Origin: Arthrobacter sp. PvP023
Lineage (GTDB): Bacteria; Actinomycetota; Actinomycetes; Actinomycetales; Micrococcaceae
DNA: 64,000 nt
Direction: 5' to 3'
NCBI RefSeq assembly: GCF_017832975.1
Contig: NZ_JAFIBI010000001.1
Coordinates: 3,038,001 to 3,102,000, forward strand
The translations under genes were made by a program, and so were the position numbers. The notes below the pieces were generated by a model. It was not told where the DNA came from. It did not search any database and was given only the letters and a program-made list of their open reading frames with translations. Within the stretch, counting starts at the first letter, position 1, and each line of letters starts with the position of its first letter. This document shows, piece by piece, positions 17,220 through 24,916 of the stretch.

Positions 17220-18187
17220 GGGAGGAGCTCATCGAGCTTCACGTCGTCCTTCAACAGGCCATCGCCCTTGGACAGCGTGACCAGCTGTTCAACCGAAGCG
17301 CGGTTTACGTACGGCGAGAAGGACGGAAGGACCAGTTTCGCTGCCGTGGCGGCGTCGATCTTGGTGTAGGTAGGCAGGACCTTGCGGACGGCGTCGGGGT
17401 TGTCCTGGGCGTACTTGAGCGACTTCTCCATGGCTGCGGTGAACTTCTTGACCACGTCGGGCTTGCTGGAGACGTTGCTGCCAGTCGTGAAGTACGTGCC
17501 GACGGTGAGGTCCTTGGCGGTGTCGACATAGTTGGAGGAGAGAAGCTTGTCGCCGGCTCCGGTGCCGAGGGTCAGGAACGGCTCCACTACCTGGACAGCG
17601 TCCACCTGGCCGCGTTCAAGGGCAGCCTGCATATCCGGGAAGGCCAGCTCAACGAACTTAACGCTGGAGGGGTCACCGCCGGCTTTGCGCACCGATTCGC
17701 GGACGGTCGTGTCATTGATGTTGTTCAGCGTGTTCACGGCCACGGTCTTGCCTGCCAGGCCGGTCGCTGAGCTGATGGTACTGTCCTTGCCCACCAGGAT
17801 GCCGCCGAAATCCTTGCCCTGTTCACCCGTTGAGCTGTTGCCTGCCGACACGACCTTGATGTCCAAGCCCTTCGACTTCGCCAGCAGCAGGGACGAAACG
17901 TTACTGAACCCGAAGTCCATGGTTCCACTGGTCACCGCCGGAACGATCGCGGCGCCGCCCTGGGCGGGGACCAGATCAAGGGCCAGGCCTTCATCCTTAA
18001 AGAAGCCCTGCTGCTGCCCCAGGTAGATGGGGGCTACATCCACGATGGGGATGACTCCCACCTGGATCTTTTGTTCCCCGCCGGCGGCGGCACTTCCCGA
18101 CGCCTGGCTCTGGGAAAGCGGCGCCGATGAACAACCGGCGGTGAGAAGGAGGGCGGCTGCGGCCAATACGGCGGTGTACGACTTCAT
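17216..18187 (-). CDS. ABC transporter substrate-binding lipoprotein (NMT1/SsuA type)
   Basis: A 323-residue lipoprotein: basic start, hydrophobic core and lipobox LTAGC with cysteine at residue 19. The mature protein has the periplasmic binding type 2 fold of the nitrate/sulfonate/taurine group: IPIVDVAPIYLGQQQGFFKDEGL near residue 46 (in part), SGTMDFGFSN near 88, and GLAGKTVAVNTLNN near 142. First gene of the leftward operon. It is divergent from the ring-cleavage operon and shares its control region with two GntR operators, so the ligand is most likely the aromatic acid that the pathway degrades. Confidence 0.9.
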   Translation of the reverse strand: MKSYTAVLAAAALLLTAGCSSAPLSQSQASGSAAAGGEQKIQVGVIPIVDVAPIYLGQQQGFFKDEGLALDLVPAQGGAAIVPAVTSGTMDFGFSNVSSLLLAKSKGLDIKVVSAGNSSTGEQGKDFGGILVGKDSTISSATGLAGKTVAVNTLNNINDTTVRESVRKAGGDPSSVKFVELAFPDMQAALERGQVDAVQVVEPFLTLGTGAGDKLLSSNYVDTAKDLTVGTYFTTGSNVSSKPDVVKKFTAAMEKSLKYAQDNPDAVRKVLPTYTKIDAATAAKLVLPSFSPYVNRASVEQLVTLSKGDGLLKDDVKLDELLP

Positions 18188-18233
18188 GTCATTCCTCTAA
18201 GTAGTTGTGGTGCGCGTCACTGCGAACAGCATC

Positions 18234-18266
18234 AAGCTACGGTTGACGGGCTTGATTGTCAACAAT
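18234..18266 (-). promoter_or_regulatory. Promoter of the ABC operon with overlapping GntR operator
   Basis: Minus strand TTGACA (-35), 17 bases, TAGCTT (-10). The -35 lies inside the operator ATTGTTGACAAT (plus strand 18255-18266), so bound GntR protein would block polymerase. Confidence 0.78.
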
Positions 18267-18326
18267 TTGGTAAGAAACATTGGTAATTTTCCGTACAGCA
18301 GACCGAGCGTCCGTTTTGTTTGCTAA

Positions 18327-18338
18327 ATTGTTGACAAT
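18327..18338 (+). promoter_or_regulatory. GntR operator and -35 of the dioxygenase operon
   Basis: ATTGTTGACAAT contains TTGACA at 18331-18336, a likely -35 for the rightward operon; a weak GAAACT -10 lies 18 bases on. It is the mirror copy of the site 72 bp to the left. Confidence 0.7.
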
Positions 18339-18418
18339 TATCTGTAGGCCCTGCGAAACTTGATTTAACGGCGTCCTTCGGCCGGACGCCCCTCCCCGGA
18401 TAACAAAGGACACCAACG

Positions 18419-19381
18419 ATGACTGACGCTTTTCATGACGTGGCGCACCTGGGCCACGTCGAACTTCTGACTCCCGAGTTTGAGAAGAGCCTGTGGTTCT
18501 TTACCGAACTGCTTGCGATGCGCGAGGTTGCGCGTGACGGGGACTCTGCCTACCTGCATGCGTGGGATGACTACGAACACCACACCATCAAGCTGACGGC
18601 GGCCCCGACGTCGGGCGTGGGTAAAGTGGCCCTGCGCGCTTCCAGTGAGGTGGCGCTGCAGCGCCGGGTGGCGGCGATAGAGGCCAGCGGGCACGGCATC
18701 GGCTGGCACGACGGAGAGCCAGGGATCGGCAAGACCTATGCGTTCACCGATCCCGACGGCCACCCGATGGACATCTATTTCGACACCGAATGGCACGTCC
18801 CCACCGAGGACGACCGGCCGGCGCTAAAGAACCAGGCCTCACGGTTCCCGGGCACTGGCGTGAACGCGCGTCGCCTGGACCATGTGAATTTCCTGGCCGC
18901 CGACGTCACGCTCAATGGCAGCTTTGTGGCGGAGAACCTGGGCGGCCGCGCCACCGAGCAGATCCGGCTGAACTCCGGCAAGCTGGGCGCTCAATGGTTC
19001 ACGTTCACCAACAAGTCCTATGACCTCGTGTACAGCGAGGACTGGACGGGCAGCAACGGACGCCTGCACCACATCGCCTTTGCCACCGATACCCGCGAGG
19101 ACATCCTGAAGGCCGCCGACATCTTCTTGGAGAACGGGATTCACATCGAGTCCGGCCCGCACAAGCACGCCATCCAGCAGACATTCTTCCTGTACGTCTA
19201 CGAGCCCGGCGGAAACCGGATCGAGTTCTGCAACTCCGGCGCCCGGATGATCCTGGCTCCGGACTGGGAGACCGTGGAATGGACCGAGGCGGACCGCGCC
19301 AAGGGCCAGGCGTGGGGCATGAAAACCATCGAAACCTTCCACACCCACGGCACCCCGCCCGTCGCCGTCCCCGCCCATTAG
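18419..19381 (+). CDS. VOC-fold extradiol ring-cleavage dioxygenase
   Basis: A 320-residue type I extradiol dioxygenase with two vicinal-oxygen-chelate modules. By comparison with catechol 2,3-dioxygenase XylE, the Fe(II) ligands are His155 (RLDHVNF), a His in RLHHIAF (217 or 218) and Glu269 (GNRIEF); the acid-base pair corresponds to His250 and Tyr259. AAAGGA precedes the ATG. It is the first gene of an operon encoding 4-oxalomesaconate tautomerase, hydratase and CHA aldolase. No semialdehyde dehydrogenase or pyrone lactonase is present, so the substrate is best explained as gallate or a similar trihydroxybenzoate, cleaved directly to 4-oxalomesaconate. Known gallate dioxygenases belong to the unrelated LigB family, so this assignment is inference. 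Confidence 0.85.
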   Translation: MTDAFHDVAHLGHVELLTPEFEKSLWFFTELLAMREVARDGDSAYLHAWDDYEHHTIKLTAAPTSGVGKVALRASSEVALQRRVAAIEASGHGIGWHDGEPGIGKTYAFTDPDGHPMDIYFDTEWHVPTEDDRPALKNQASRFPGTGVNARRLDHVNFLAADVTLNGSFVAENLGGRATEQIRLNSGKLGAQWFTFTNKSYDLVYSEDWTGSNGRLHHIAFATDTREDILKAADIFLENGIHIESGPHKHAIQQTFFLYVYEPGGNRIEFCNSGARMILAPDWETVEWTEADRAKGQAWGMKTIETFHTHGTPPVAVPAH

Positions 19382-19405
19382 GCCAGCGTCCCCGAGGAGA
19401 ATCCC

Positions 19406-20590
19406 GTGTCCCACCCCGCACCCGCCGGCAGCAGCGCGCCGCCAGTACCCTTCCGCACCGGCGGCCAGCTGGCAGTGCCGTGCTGGTTCATGCGGGGCGG
19501 GACCTCCAAGGGCCCCTACTTCCGGGCCGCCGACCTGCCGTCCGACAAAGCGGCCCGGGATGCCATGCTGCTGGCGGCGATGGGGTCCCCGGATCCCCGC
19601 CAGATCGACGGGCTCGGCGGCGCGCATCCCCTGACCAGCAAAGCCGGGATCGTCTCCCTCAGCGGGCAGGACGGGGTGGACCTCGAGTTCCTGTTCGCCC
19701 AGCTCCAGCCCAACAGCGACCTGGTGGACACCACCCCCAACTGCGGCAACATGCTCGCAGCGGTGGTCCCCTTCGCCATCGAGTCGGGTCTGTTGACGCC
19801 CGACGGCGACACCACCACGGCGCGGGTCCTCACCCTGAACACGGGCATGATCGCCGAGATCACCGTCCAGACGCCTTCGGGCGACGGCGGCCGCTACGTC
19901 GACTACGCCGGAGACGCCAGGATCGACGGCGTCCCAGGCACCGCGGCGCCAGTGGAAATCAACTTCCTGGACACCGCCGGTTCAGTCTGCGACGCGCTGC
20001 TGCCCACCGGCAACCTCCGGGACTCAGTAGAGGTGGCCGGCGTCGGCCCGGTGGACGTGACCTGCATCGACAACGGGATGCCACTGGTGATCGTCCACGC
20101 CAGCGACCTGGGCCGCACGGGCCAGGAATCCGCCGTCGACCTTAACAAGGACGTTGAGCTGAAGGCGCGGCTTGAAGACCTGCGCCTCAGCTGCGGAAAG
20201 CTCATGGGCCTGGGCGATGTCACGGACAAGAACTACCCGAAGATGACCCTGGTGTCGCCGCCCGCGCACGGCGGTGCAATCAATACCCGCAGTTTCATCC
20301 CCCACGTCTGCCACGAATCCATCGGCGTTCTCGCCGCGGTCACCGCCGCCACCGCCGCCGTCCTGGACGGGACCGTGGCCCATCAGGTGGCAGCAGTCCC
20401 TGCCGGCACAGAGCCCACCGTCTCTGTGGAGCACCCCAGCGGCGAATTCACCGTCCAGCTAGGCCTGGACCCCACCGACCCCACCAAAGTGCTGAAGTCA
20501 GCGCTCATCCGTACCGCACGGTTGATCATGGCCGGACACGTCATGATCCGCGCCCACCTCACCCCCGACCTGGAGCAGAGCATCCGATGA
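19406..20590 (+). CDS. galD: 4-oxalomesaconate tautomerase (PrpF family)
   Basis: A 394-residue PrpF-fold isomerase. The N terminus has the family segment MRGGTSKGPYFR (residues 29-40), and NCGNM places the active-site cysteine at 113; the second domain has GKLMGLGDVTDKNYPKM near 270. GalD converts the keto form of 4-oxalomesaconate to the enol form for hydration. The GTG start is preceded by GAGGAG. PrpF (aconitate isomerase of the methylcitrate cycle) is the other family possibility, but the hydratase and aldolase genes next door fix the role. The stop overlaps the next start (ATGA). Confidence 0.85.
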   Translation: MSHPAPAGSSAPPVPFRTGGQLAVPCWFMRGGTSKGPYFRAADLPSDKAARDAMLLAAMGSPDPRQIDGLGGAHPLTSKAGIVSLSGQDGVDLEFLFAQLQPNSDLVDTTPNCGNMLAAVVPFAIESGLLTPDGDTTTARVLTLNTGMIAEITVQTPSGDGGRYVDYAGDARIDGVPGTAAPVEINFLDTAGSVCDALLPTGNLRDSVEVAGVGPVDVTCIDNGMPLVIVHASDLGRTGQESAVDLNKDVELKARLEDLRLSCGKLMGLGDVTDKNYPKMTLVSPPAHGGAINTRSFIPHVCHESIGVLAAVTAATAAVLDGTVAHQVAAVPAGTEPTVSVEHPSGEFTVQLGLDPTDPTKVLKSALIRTARLIMAGHVMIRAHLTPDLEQSIR

Positions 20591-21612
20591 TTATCGACAT
20601 CCACGGCCACTACACCACCGCCCCGCCCGCGCTCGGGCAGTGGCGGGACCGGCAGATCGCCGCCCTGAATGACCCTTCGGCGGCGCCGTCACGGGAAGGC
20701 CTGAAGATTTCCGACGACGAGCTGCGCGAGAGCATCGAGGCGAACCAGCTGCGGCTCATGGACGGGCGCGGCATCGACCTGACCGTCTTCTCCCCGCGGG
20801 CCTCGTTCATGGCCCACCACATCGGGTCCTTTGAGACCTCAGCCGAGTGGGCGGCGATCTGCAATGAACTCTGCCACCGCGTTTCCCAGCTCTACCCCGA
20901 ACGCTTCGTCCCGGCAGCGATGCTCCCCCAGTCCCCCGGTGTGGACCCGGCCACCTGCATCCCCGAGCTCACCCGCTGCGTGGAGGAATACGGCGCCGTC
21001 GCGCTGAACCTGAACCCCGACCCCTCCGGCGGACACTGGACCGCTCCCCCGCTGACGGACCGGCACTGGTACCCGGTTTACGAAAAAATGGTCGAATACG
21101 ACATCCCCGCCATGGTCCATGTCAGCACCAGCATCAACCCGGCCTTCCACACCACCGGCGCGCACTACCTCAACGCCGACACCACCGCGTTCATGCAACT
21201 CATCCAGGGCGACCTGTTCAAGGACTTCCCCACCCTCAAACTGGTCATCCCGCACGGCGGCGGCGCGGTCCCCTACCACTGGGGACGCTTCCGCGGCCTG
21301 GCCATGGCCCTGGGCAAACCCGCCCTGGAAGAACACCTGCTGGGCAACGTCTTCTTCGACACCTGCGTCTACCACCAGCCCGGCATCGACCTGCTCCTGG
21401 ACGTCATCCCCACCAGGAACATCCTGTTCGCCTCTGAAATGATCGGCGCTGTCCGGGACATCGATCCCTGCACCGGCCACAACTTTGACGACACAGCACG
21501 GTACATCGAGGCCGCAGGCCTGGCTGCACCGGACCTTGAAGCCATTCAGGAGCACAACGCCCGCACCGTCTACCCCCGCCTCAACGCTCTGCTGAAACAG
21601 CAGGGCCGCTAG
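20587..21612 (+). CDS. ligJ: 4-oxalomesaconate hydratase (amidohydrolase family)
   Basis: A 341-residue amidohydrolase-fold protein of the same length as LigJ. The metal-binding HGHY motif is at residues 6-9; MVHVSTS near 180 and VIPHGGGAVPYHWGR near 226 provide further histidines, and ASEMIGA near 282 the last acidic strand. LigJ hydrates 4-oxalomesaconate to 4-carboxy-4-hydroxy-2-oxoadipate in the protocatechuate 4,5-cleavage and gallate pathways. Translationally coupled to the tautomerase gene. The unrelated hydratase GalB (PIG-L fold) does this job in Pseudomonas, so this operon mixes a galD-like gene with a ligJ-like gene. Confidence 0.88.
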   Translation: MIIDIHGHYTTAPPALGQWRDRQIAALNDPSAAPSREGLKISDDELRESIEANQLRLMDGRGIDLTVFSPRASFMAHHIGSFETSAEWAAICNELCHRVSQLYPERFVPAAMLPQSPGVDPATCIPELTRCVEEYGAVALNLNPDPSGGHWTAPPLTDRHWYPVYEKMVEYDIPAMVHVSTSINPAFHTTGAHYLNADTTAFMQLIQGDLFKDFPTLKLVIPHGGGAVPYHWGRFRGLAMALGKPALEEHLLGNVFFDTCVYHQPGIDLLLDVIPTRNILFASEMIGAVRDIDPCTGHNFDDTARYIEAAGLAAPDLEAIQEHNARTVYPRLNALLKQQGR

Positions 21613-21631
21613 CATCCCAGGAGTGAAAAAC

Positions 21632-22315
21632 ATGCAGGAACTCGGCGTGGTCCACACCAACATCACTCGCGCAGCGGAACAGGACGTCAAAGCCCTTTCC
21701 GCGTTCGGCGTCAGCACCATCCATGAAGCCATGGGCCGTCTTGGACTGATGCGCCCCTACATCCGCCCCGTCTACCCGGGAGCTGCCATGTGCGGCACCG
21801 CCGTCACGGTGCTGCTGCAGCCCGGAGACAACTGGATGATGCACGTCGCCGCCGAACAGGTTCAGCCCGGAGACGTGGTGGTCGCAGCCTGCACCACCGA
21901 AAGTGAAGACGGATTTTTCGGCGACCTCCTCGCCACCTCGCTCAAAGCCCGCGGCGCCCACGGCCTCATCATCGACGGCGGCTGCCGCGACGTCGCCACC
22001 CTGCAGGACATGGACTTCCCCGTCTTTAGTCGGGCCATCAATTCCAAAGGCACCGTCAAAGCCACCCTCGGTTCCGTCAATATCCCTGTCATCTGCGCCA
22101 ACGCCCTGGTCAACCCGGGAGATGTCGTGATTGCCGACTTCGACGGCGTCGTGGTGGTCCCCGCCACCCGCGTCGCAGAAGTGGCCGAAGCCGCCCGCAA
22201 ACGAGAAGACAACGAAGAGGCTAAACGGCTCCGCTTCGCCAACGGGGAACTTGGCCTCGATGTCTACAACATGCGCGGACCCCTCGAAGCCGCAGGACTG
22301 AGGTACGTCAACTGA
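21632..22315 (+). CDS. ligK: 4-carboxy-4-hydroxy-2-oxoadipate aldolase (RraA fold)
   Basis: About 227 residues. Motifs of the HMG/CHA aldolase group: GDNWMMHVA near residue 68, GFFGDLLATS near 93 and GLIIDGGCRDV near 110, which contain the acidic and arginine residues that bind Mg and the pyruvyl group. Products would be pyruvate and oxaloacetate, entering central metabolism. ATG (MQELGVV) is chosen over the GTG three codons upstream because AGGAG stands eight bases before it but directly abuts the GTG. It ends the lower pathway of this operon. Confidence 0.87.
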   Translation: MQELGVVHTNITRAAEQDVKALSAFGVSTIHEAMGRLGLMRPYIRPVYPGAAMCGTAVTVLLQPGDNWMMHVAAEQVQPGDVVVAACTTESEDGFFGDLLATSLKARGAHGLIIDGGCRDVATLQDMDFPVFSRAINSKGTVKATLGSVNIPVICANALVNPGDVVIADFDGVVVVPATRVAEVAEAARKREDNEEAKRLRFANGELGLDVYNMRGPLEAAGLRYVN

Positions 22316-22680
22316 TGGGCCTCATGCTCAAGAAGAGTCACCGACAGAACAGAAACGCATTGCCCCCGGTGGGAAGCAATGACTCGCCGGAGGTTCCCAT
22401 CTCTAACCTCCCGCATGTCGGCTTCCGTCGTCAGGTCGTAGCCAATTGGGGGGAACTAGTTGAGGGTGACGAGGTTGTGCTGCTGCCAGTAGATCCCATC
22501 AAGGAGCCGAGCCGTGGAACAGTCGACGCCATTATGGCAGACGGATCCCTAATCTGGCTCGTTCAGAAAGGCCCGGCAGGAAGGCGCATGTTTCATGCGA
22601 CGGACGGCTACAAGACTGAACTGGAAAGCGTTGCTGCTGCCAAGTACCCAGTTGCCGAAGCTCCTTTCGACCGCAGATGA
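22315..22680 (+). CDS. Conserved hypothetical protein of the aromatic cluster
   Basis: A 121-residue soluble protein of no family I recognise. The first 30 residues are basic and look disordered; a compact, beta-rich region follows (EGDEVVLLPVD, GTVDAIMADGSLIWLVQ, GRRMFHATDG). Its ATG shares one base with the aldolase stop codon, so it is co-translated with the ring-cleavage pathway. A degraded relative lies at 44.5 kb beside a degraded MFS gene of the same cluster type, which shows that the gene travels with such clusters. A small accessory or sensory role is possible but not shown. Confidence 0.75.
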   Translation: MGLMLKKSHRQNRNALPPVGSNDSPEVPISNLPHVGFRRQVVANWGELVEGDEVVLLPVDPIKEPSRGTVDAIMADGSLIWLVQKGPAGRRMFHATDGYKTELESVAAAKYPVAEAPFDRR

Positions 22681-22807
22681 TGAATCCAAGACATAAAGGT
22701 GCGGAGCTGGAACCCCGCTACGACCTGCTTCACCGCCTGCTTTTAGAAACTTCCGTCATCGGTGCTTCATTTCGGGCGCGTAGCATCGACCTGCTCAGCG
22801 CGGCCTA

Positions 22808-23260
22808 TTAAAGCGGCAGCGGCCGGTTCTCCACGACGTTCCTCATGACGAGAGTGGAGCTTAGACGCTGGACACCGGGAAGAGCAGAGAGCTGTTCATC
22901 GTAAAGCCGCTGAAATTCCCGCACGTCCCGGGCGACGACCTGGAGCAGGTAGTCGGGGTCTCCAAAAAGGCGCTGAGCGCGGAGGACGTGGCGCGTGCCA
23001 GCAACGGCCTCCTCGAACGCAGCCACAGTATCGCGATCCCCATCCCGCATCGTGACGAACACCAAAGCTTCAAAGGTTAGCCCAAGAGCCTCCGCGTCCA
23101 ACTGCGCCCTGTACCCGCTGATAGCCCCGGATTCCTCGAGGGCGCGCAGCCGGCGGTGGCAAGGAGAAAGGCTCAGCCCCACCCGCTCAGCCAAGTCGGT
23201 CAGCGAGAGTCTGCCGTCCACCTGAAGCTCGGCAAGGATTTTCCTGTCAATCTTGTCCAT
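22808..23260 (-). CDS. Lrp/AsnC family transcriptional regulator
   Basis: About 150 residues, the normal family length. The HTH (DKIDRKILAELQVDGRLSLT, then LAERVGLSLSPCHRRLRAL) is followed by the ligand-binding RAM domain, with LRAQRLFGDPDYLLQVVARD near residue 100 as the conserved strand. The ATG before DKIDRK is chosen; GGGAG lies upstream, and an in-frame ATG 31 codons earlier only adds sequence of non-coding appearance. It is divergent from the LysE exporter gene, the arrangement of amino-acid-responsive Lrp-LysE pairs. Confidence 0.9.
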   Translation of the reverse strand: MDKIDRKILAELQVDGRLSLTDLAERVGLSLSPCHRRLRALEESGAISGYRAQLDAEALGLTFEALVFVTMRDGDRDTVAAFEEAVAGTRHVLRAQRLFGDPDYLLQVVARDVREFQRLYDEQLSALPGVQRLSSTLVMRNVVENRPLPL

Positions 23261-23382
23261 AAGGAAAATTCTCCCCCAAAACGTCGTTAGCCCAAAAGAA
23301 CTTGGAAGCACATTCCGGCCATACTTCCCTAAGCTTTTACCAGGACCCGACATCCGGAGTCAGTCGCAGCTAAGGAGAACAC

Positions 23383-24009
23383 ATGCCGCTCGGAACCATG
23401 GCCGCGTTTTGGGCCGTATCCTTCCTCTTTGTGGTGACACCCGGGGCGGACTGGGCCTACGCGATCTCAGCCGGACTCAGGCATCGGACCGTCATTCCCG
23501 CCGTCGCAGGACTGCTCGCCGGGCACTTGCTTGCCACGGCGATAGTCGCGGCAGGGGTTGGGGCATTGGTTGCGGGATCGCCTGTGGTGCTCGCGGCTCT
23601 GACTATCGCGGGGTCCGCGTACCTGGTCTGGCTGGGCCTAGGAATGTTCAGGAACCCCTCCGTACCGGAAGCCGGCGCTGCAGCCGTCCCGGGCAGCTGG
23701 TCGCGCCAACTATTGAAGGGCGCCGGGATCAGCGGTCTCAACCCCAAGGTCTTTCTCTTATTCCTGGCACTCTTGCCCCAGTTCACTAGCCCCGTCAATT
23801 CGTGGCCTGTTGCGGGGCAGATCGTTGCGCTTGGACTCGTGCATGTCGCCAGCTGCGCAGCCATCTACACCGGGGTGGGTACCGGAGCACGCGTCGTGCT
23901 TCGGACCCGGCCCACCGCAGCCCGGGCCGTCACCCGCGTTTCCGGCGCCTGCATGATGCTCATTGGAGTGTTCCTGCTCATGGAACAGGTGCTCCACTGG
24001 AGCCCGTAG
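23383..24009 (+). CDS. LysE/RhtB family amino acid exporter
   Basis: A 208-residue membrane protein with about six helices. The N terminus has FLFVVTPGADWAYAIS, the conserved TPGP-like helix of LysE/RhtB, and GxGxNPKVFLLFLALLPQF (here ISGLNPKVFLLFLALLPQF) near residue 120 is the second family motif. GGAGA precedes the ATG. Exports an amino acid or homoserine-lactone-like compound; the divergent Lrp-type regulator would sense it. Confidence 0.9.
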   Translation: MPLGTMAAFWAVSFLFVVTPGADWAYAISAGLRHRTVIPAVAGLLAGHLLATAIVAAGVGALVAGSPVVLAALTIAGSAYLVWLGLGMFRNPSVPEAGAAAVPGSWSRQLLKGAGISGLNPKVFLLFLALLPQFTSPVNSWPVAGQIVALGLVHVASCAAIYTGVGTGARVVLRTRPTAARAVTRVSGACMMLIGVFLLMEQVLHWSP

Positions 24010-24038
24010 CCTCTCACGTCACATACAACAACGAGACC

Positions 24039-24761
24039 ATGGAGAACTTAGCTTTGCACTCAGAACAGCTCCACCGAACGTACCTGGACCTCACCACCCC
24101 TCACGTGGCCGACGCCTGCATGCGCCTTGGCATCGAAGTCCGGTGCGCACCAGCAGGAACCAGCCCGCTGTGGACCGGAACGCACCTGGCTGGCCGCGTT
24201 GCACCGGCCCGTCACACCGGGAGCGTTGATGTCTTCCTCGAAGCAATCGATCGCGCCGATTCCGGCGATGTGCTGGTAGTGGACAACAACGGCAGACAGG
24301 ACGAAGCCTGCGTCGGAGATCTGGTCACCCTCGAAGCGAGCCGCGCCGGTTTGGCCGGGATTGTCATTTGGGGATTGCACCGGGACACATCCGAACTCAG
24401 GACCATCAGGCTGCCGGTTTTCAGTCAAGGATCCTTGCCGGTGGGACCTCAACGCCTCGACGCTCGCCAGCCGTCGGCCCTCACATCGGCAAGGAGCGGT
24501 CAACACACGGTCTCGGCAGATGATTTCGTATTGGGCGACGACGACGGCGTCCTGTTCGTACCCCTGGCACGGGCCCAAGAAGTCGCCGATACCGCCGCAA
24601 CCATCCGGGACACCGAACGTTTGCAGGCGGCACGCATGCTGATGGGCACAACGTTCAGGAACCAGGCACACTTGGAGGACTACATCGCGGCCCGGTCCAG
24701 CAACCCTGACCTGACGTTCCGGCAACACCTCCGTGCCTTCGGCGGGGAGATCGAAGAATAG
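24039..24761 (+). CDS. RraA-like aldolase/demethylmenaquinone methyltransferase-family protein
   Basis: A 240-residue RraA-fold protein. It retains GDVLVVDNNGRQDEACVGDL near residue 80 (matching GDVvV...GdL) and GIVIWGLHRDTSEL near 112, where the usual G-x-R-D is altered to GLHRD. The long C-terminal extension is helical. The start may be the ATG given or a TTG five codons on with GGAG before it. It follows the LysE gene closely. Family members cleave hydroxy-oxo acids or bind RNase E; actinobacterial homologues without RNase E partners are more likely aldolases. One of three RraA-fold proteins in the window. Confidence 0.8.
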   Translation: MENLALHSEQLHRTYLDLTTPHVADACMRLGIEVRCAPAGTSPLWTGTHLAGRVAPARHTGSVDVFLEAIDRADSGDVLVVDNNGRQDEACVGDLVTLEASRAGLAGIVIWGLHRDTSELRTIRLPVFSQGSLPVGPQRLDARQPSALTSARSGQHTVSADDFVLGDDDGVLFVPLARAQEVADTAATIRDTERLQAARMLMGTTFRNQAHLEDYIAARSSNPDLTFRQHLRAFGGEIEE

Positions 24762-24814
24762 GCGCCATCCTGCCAAGGATTTCTTGGAGACCAAAACAAT
24801 AATCTTATCGCAAA

Positions 24815-24856
24815 TGAGAAATAGTTCTTGACTCTGTGAGGGCTCCGCCATAGGCT
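24815..24856 (+). promoter_or_regulatory. Promoter of the idonate/gluconate operon with TGAGAA operator
   Basis: TGAGAA-ATAG-TTCTTG (24815-24830) is one of five sites of the form TGAGAA-N4-TTCTCA. Its right arm overlaps TTGACT (-35, 24828-24833), which is followed after 17 bases by TAGGCT (-10, 24851-24856). Confidence 0.7.
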
Positions 24857-24916
24857 CAAAGAGTCGCTGACGCACACCGATGACAGCCAAGAGAACTTCG
24901 AGAAGAGGCACCTTCA

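Noticed and set aside
22808..23353. Lrp protein with a 31-residue N-terminal extension
   Set aside because: The extension is not seen in the family and a good start with GGGAG precedes DKIDRK.
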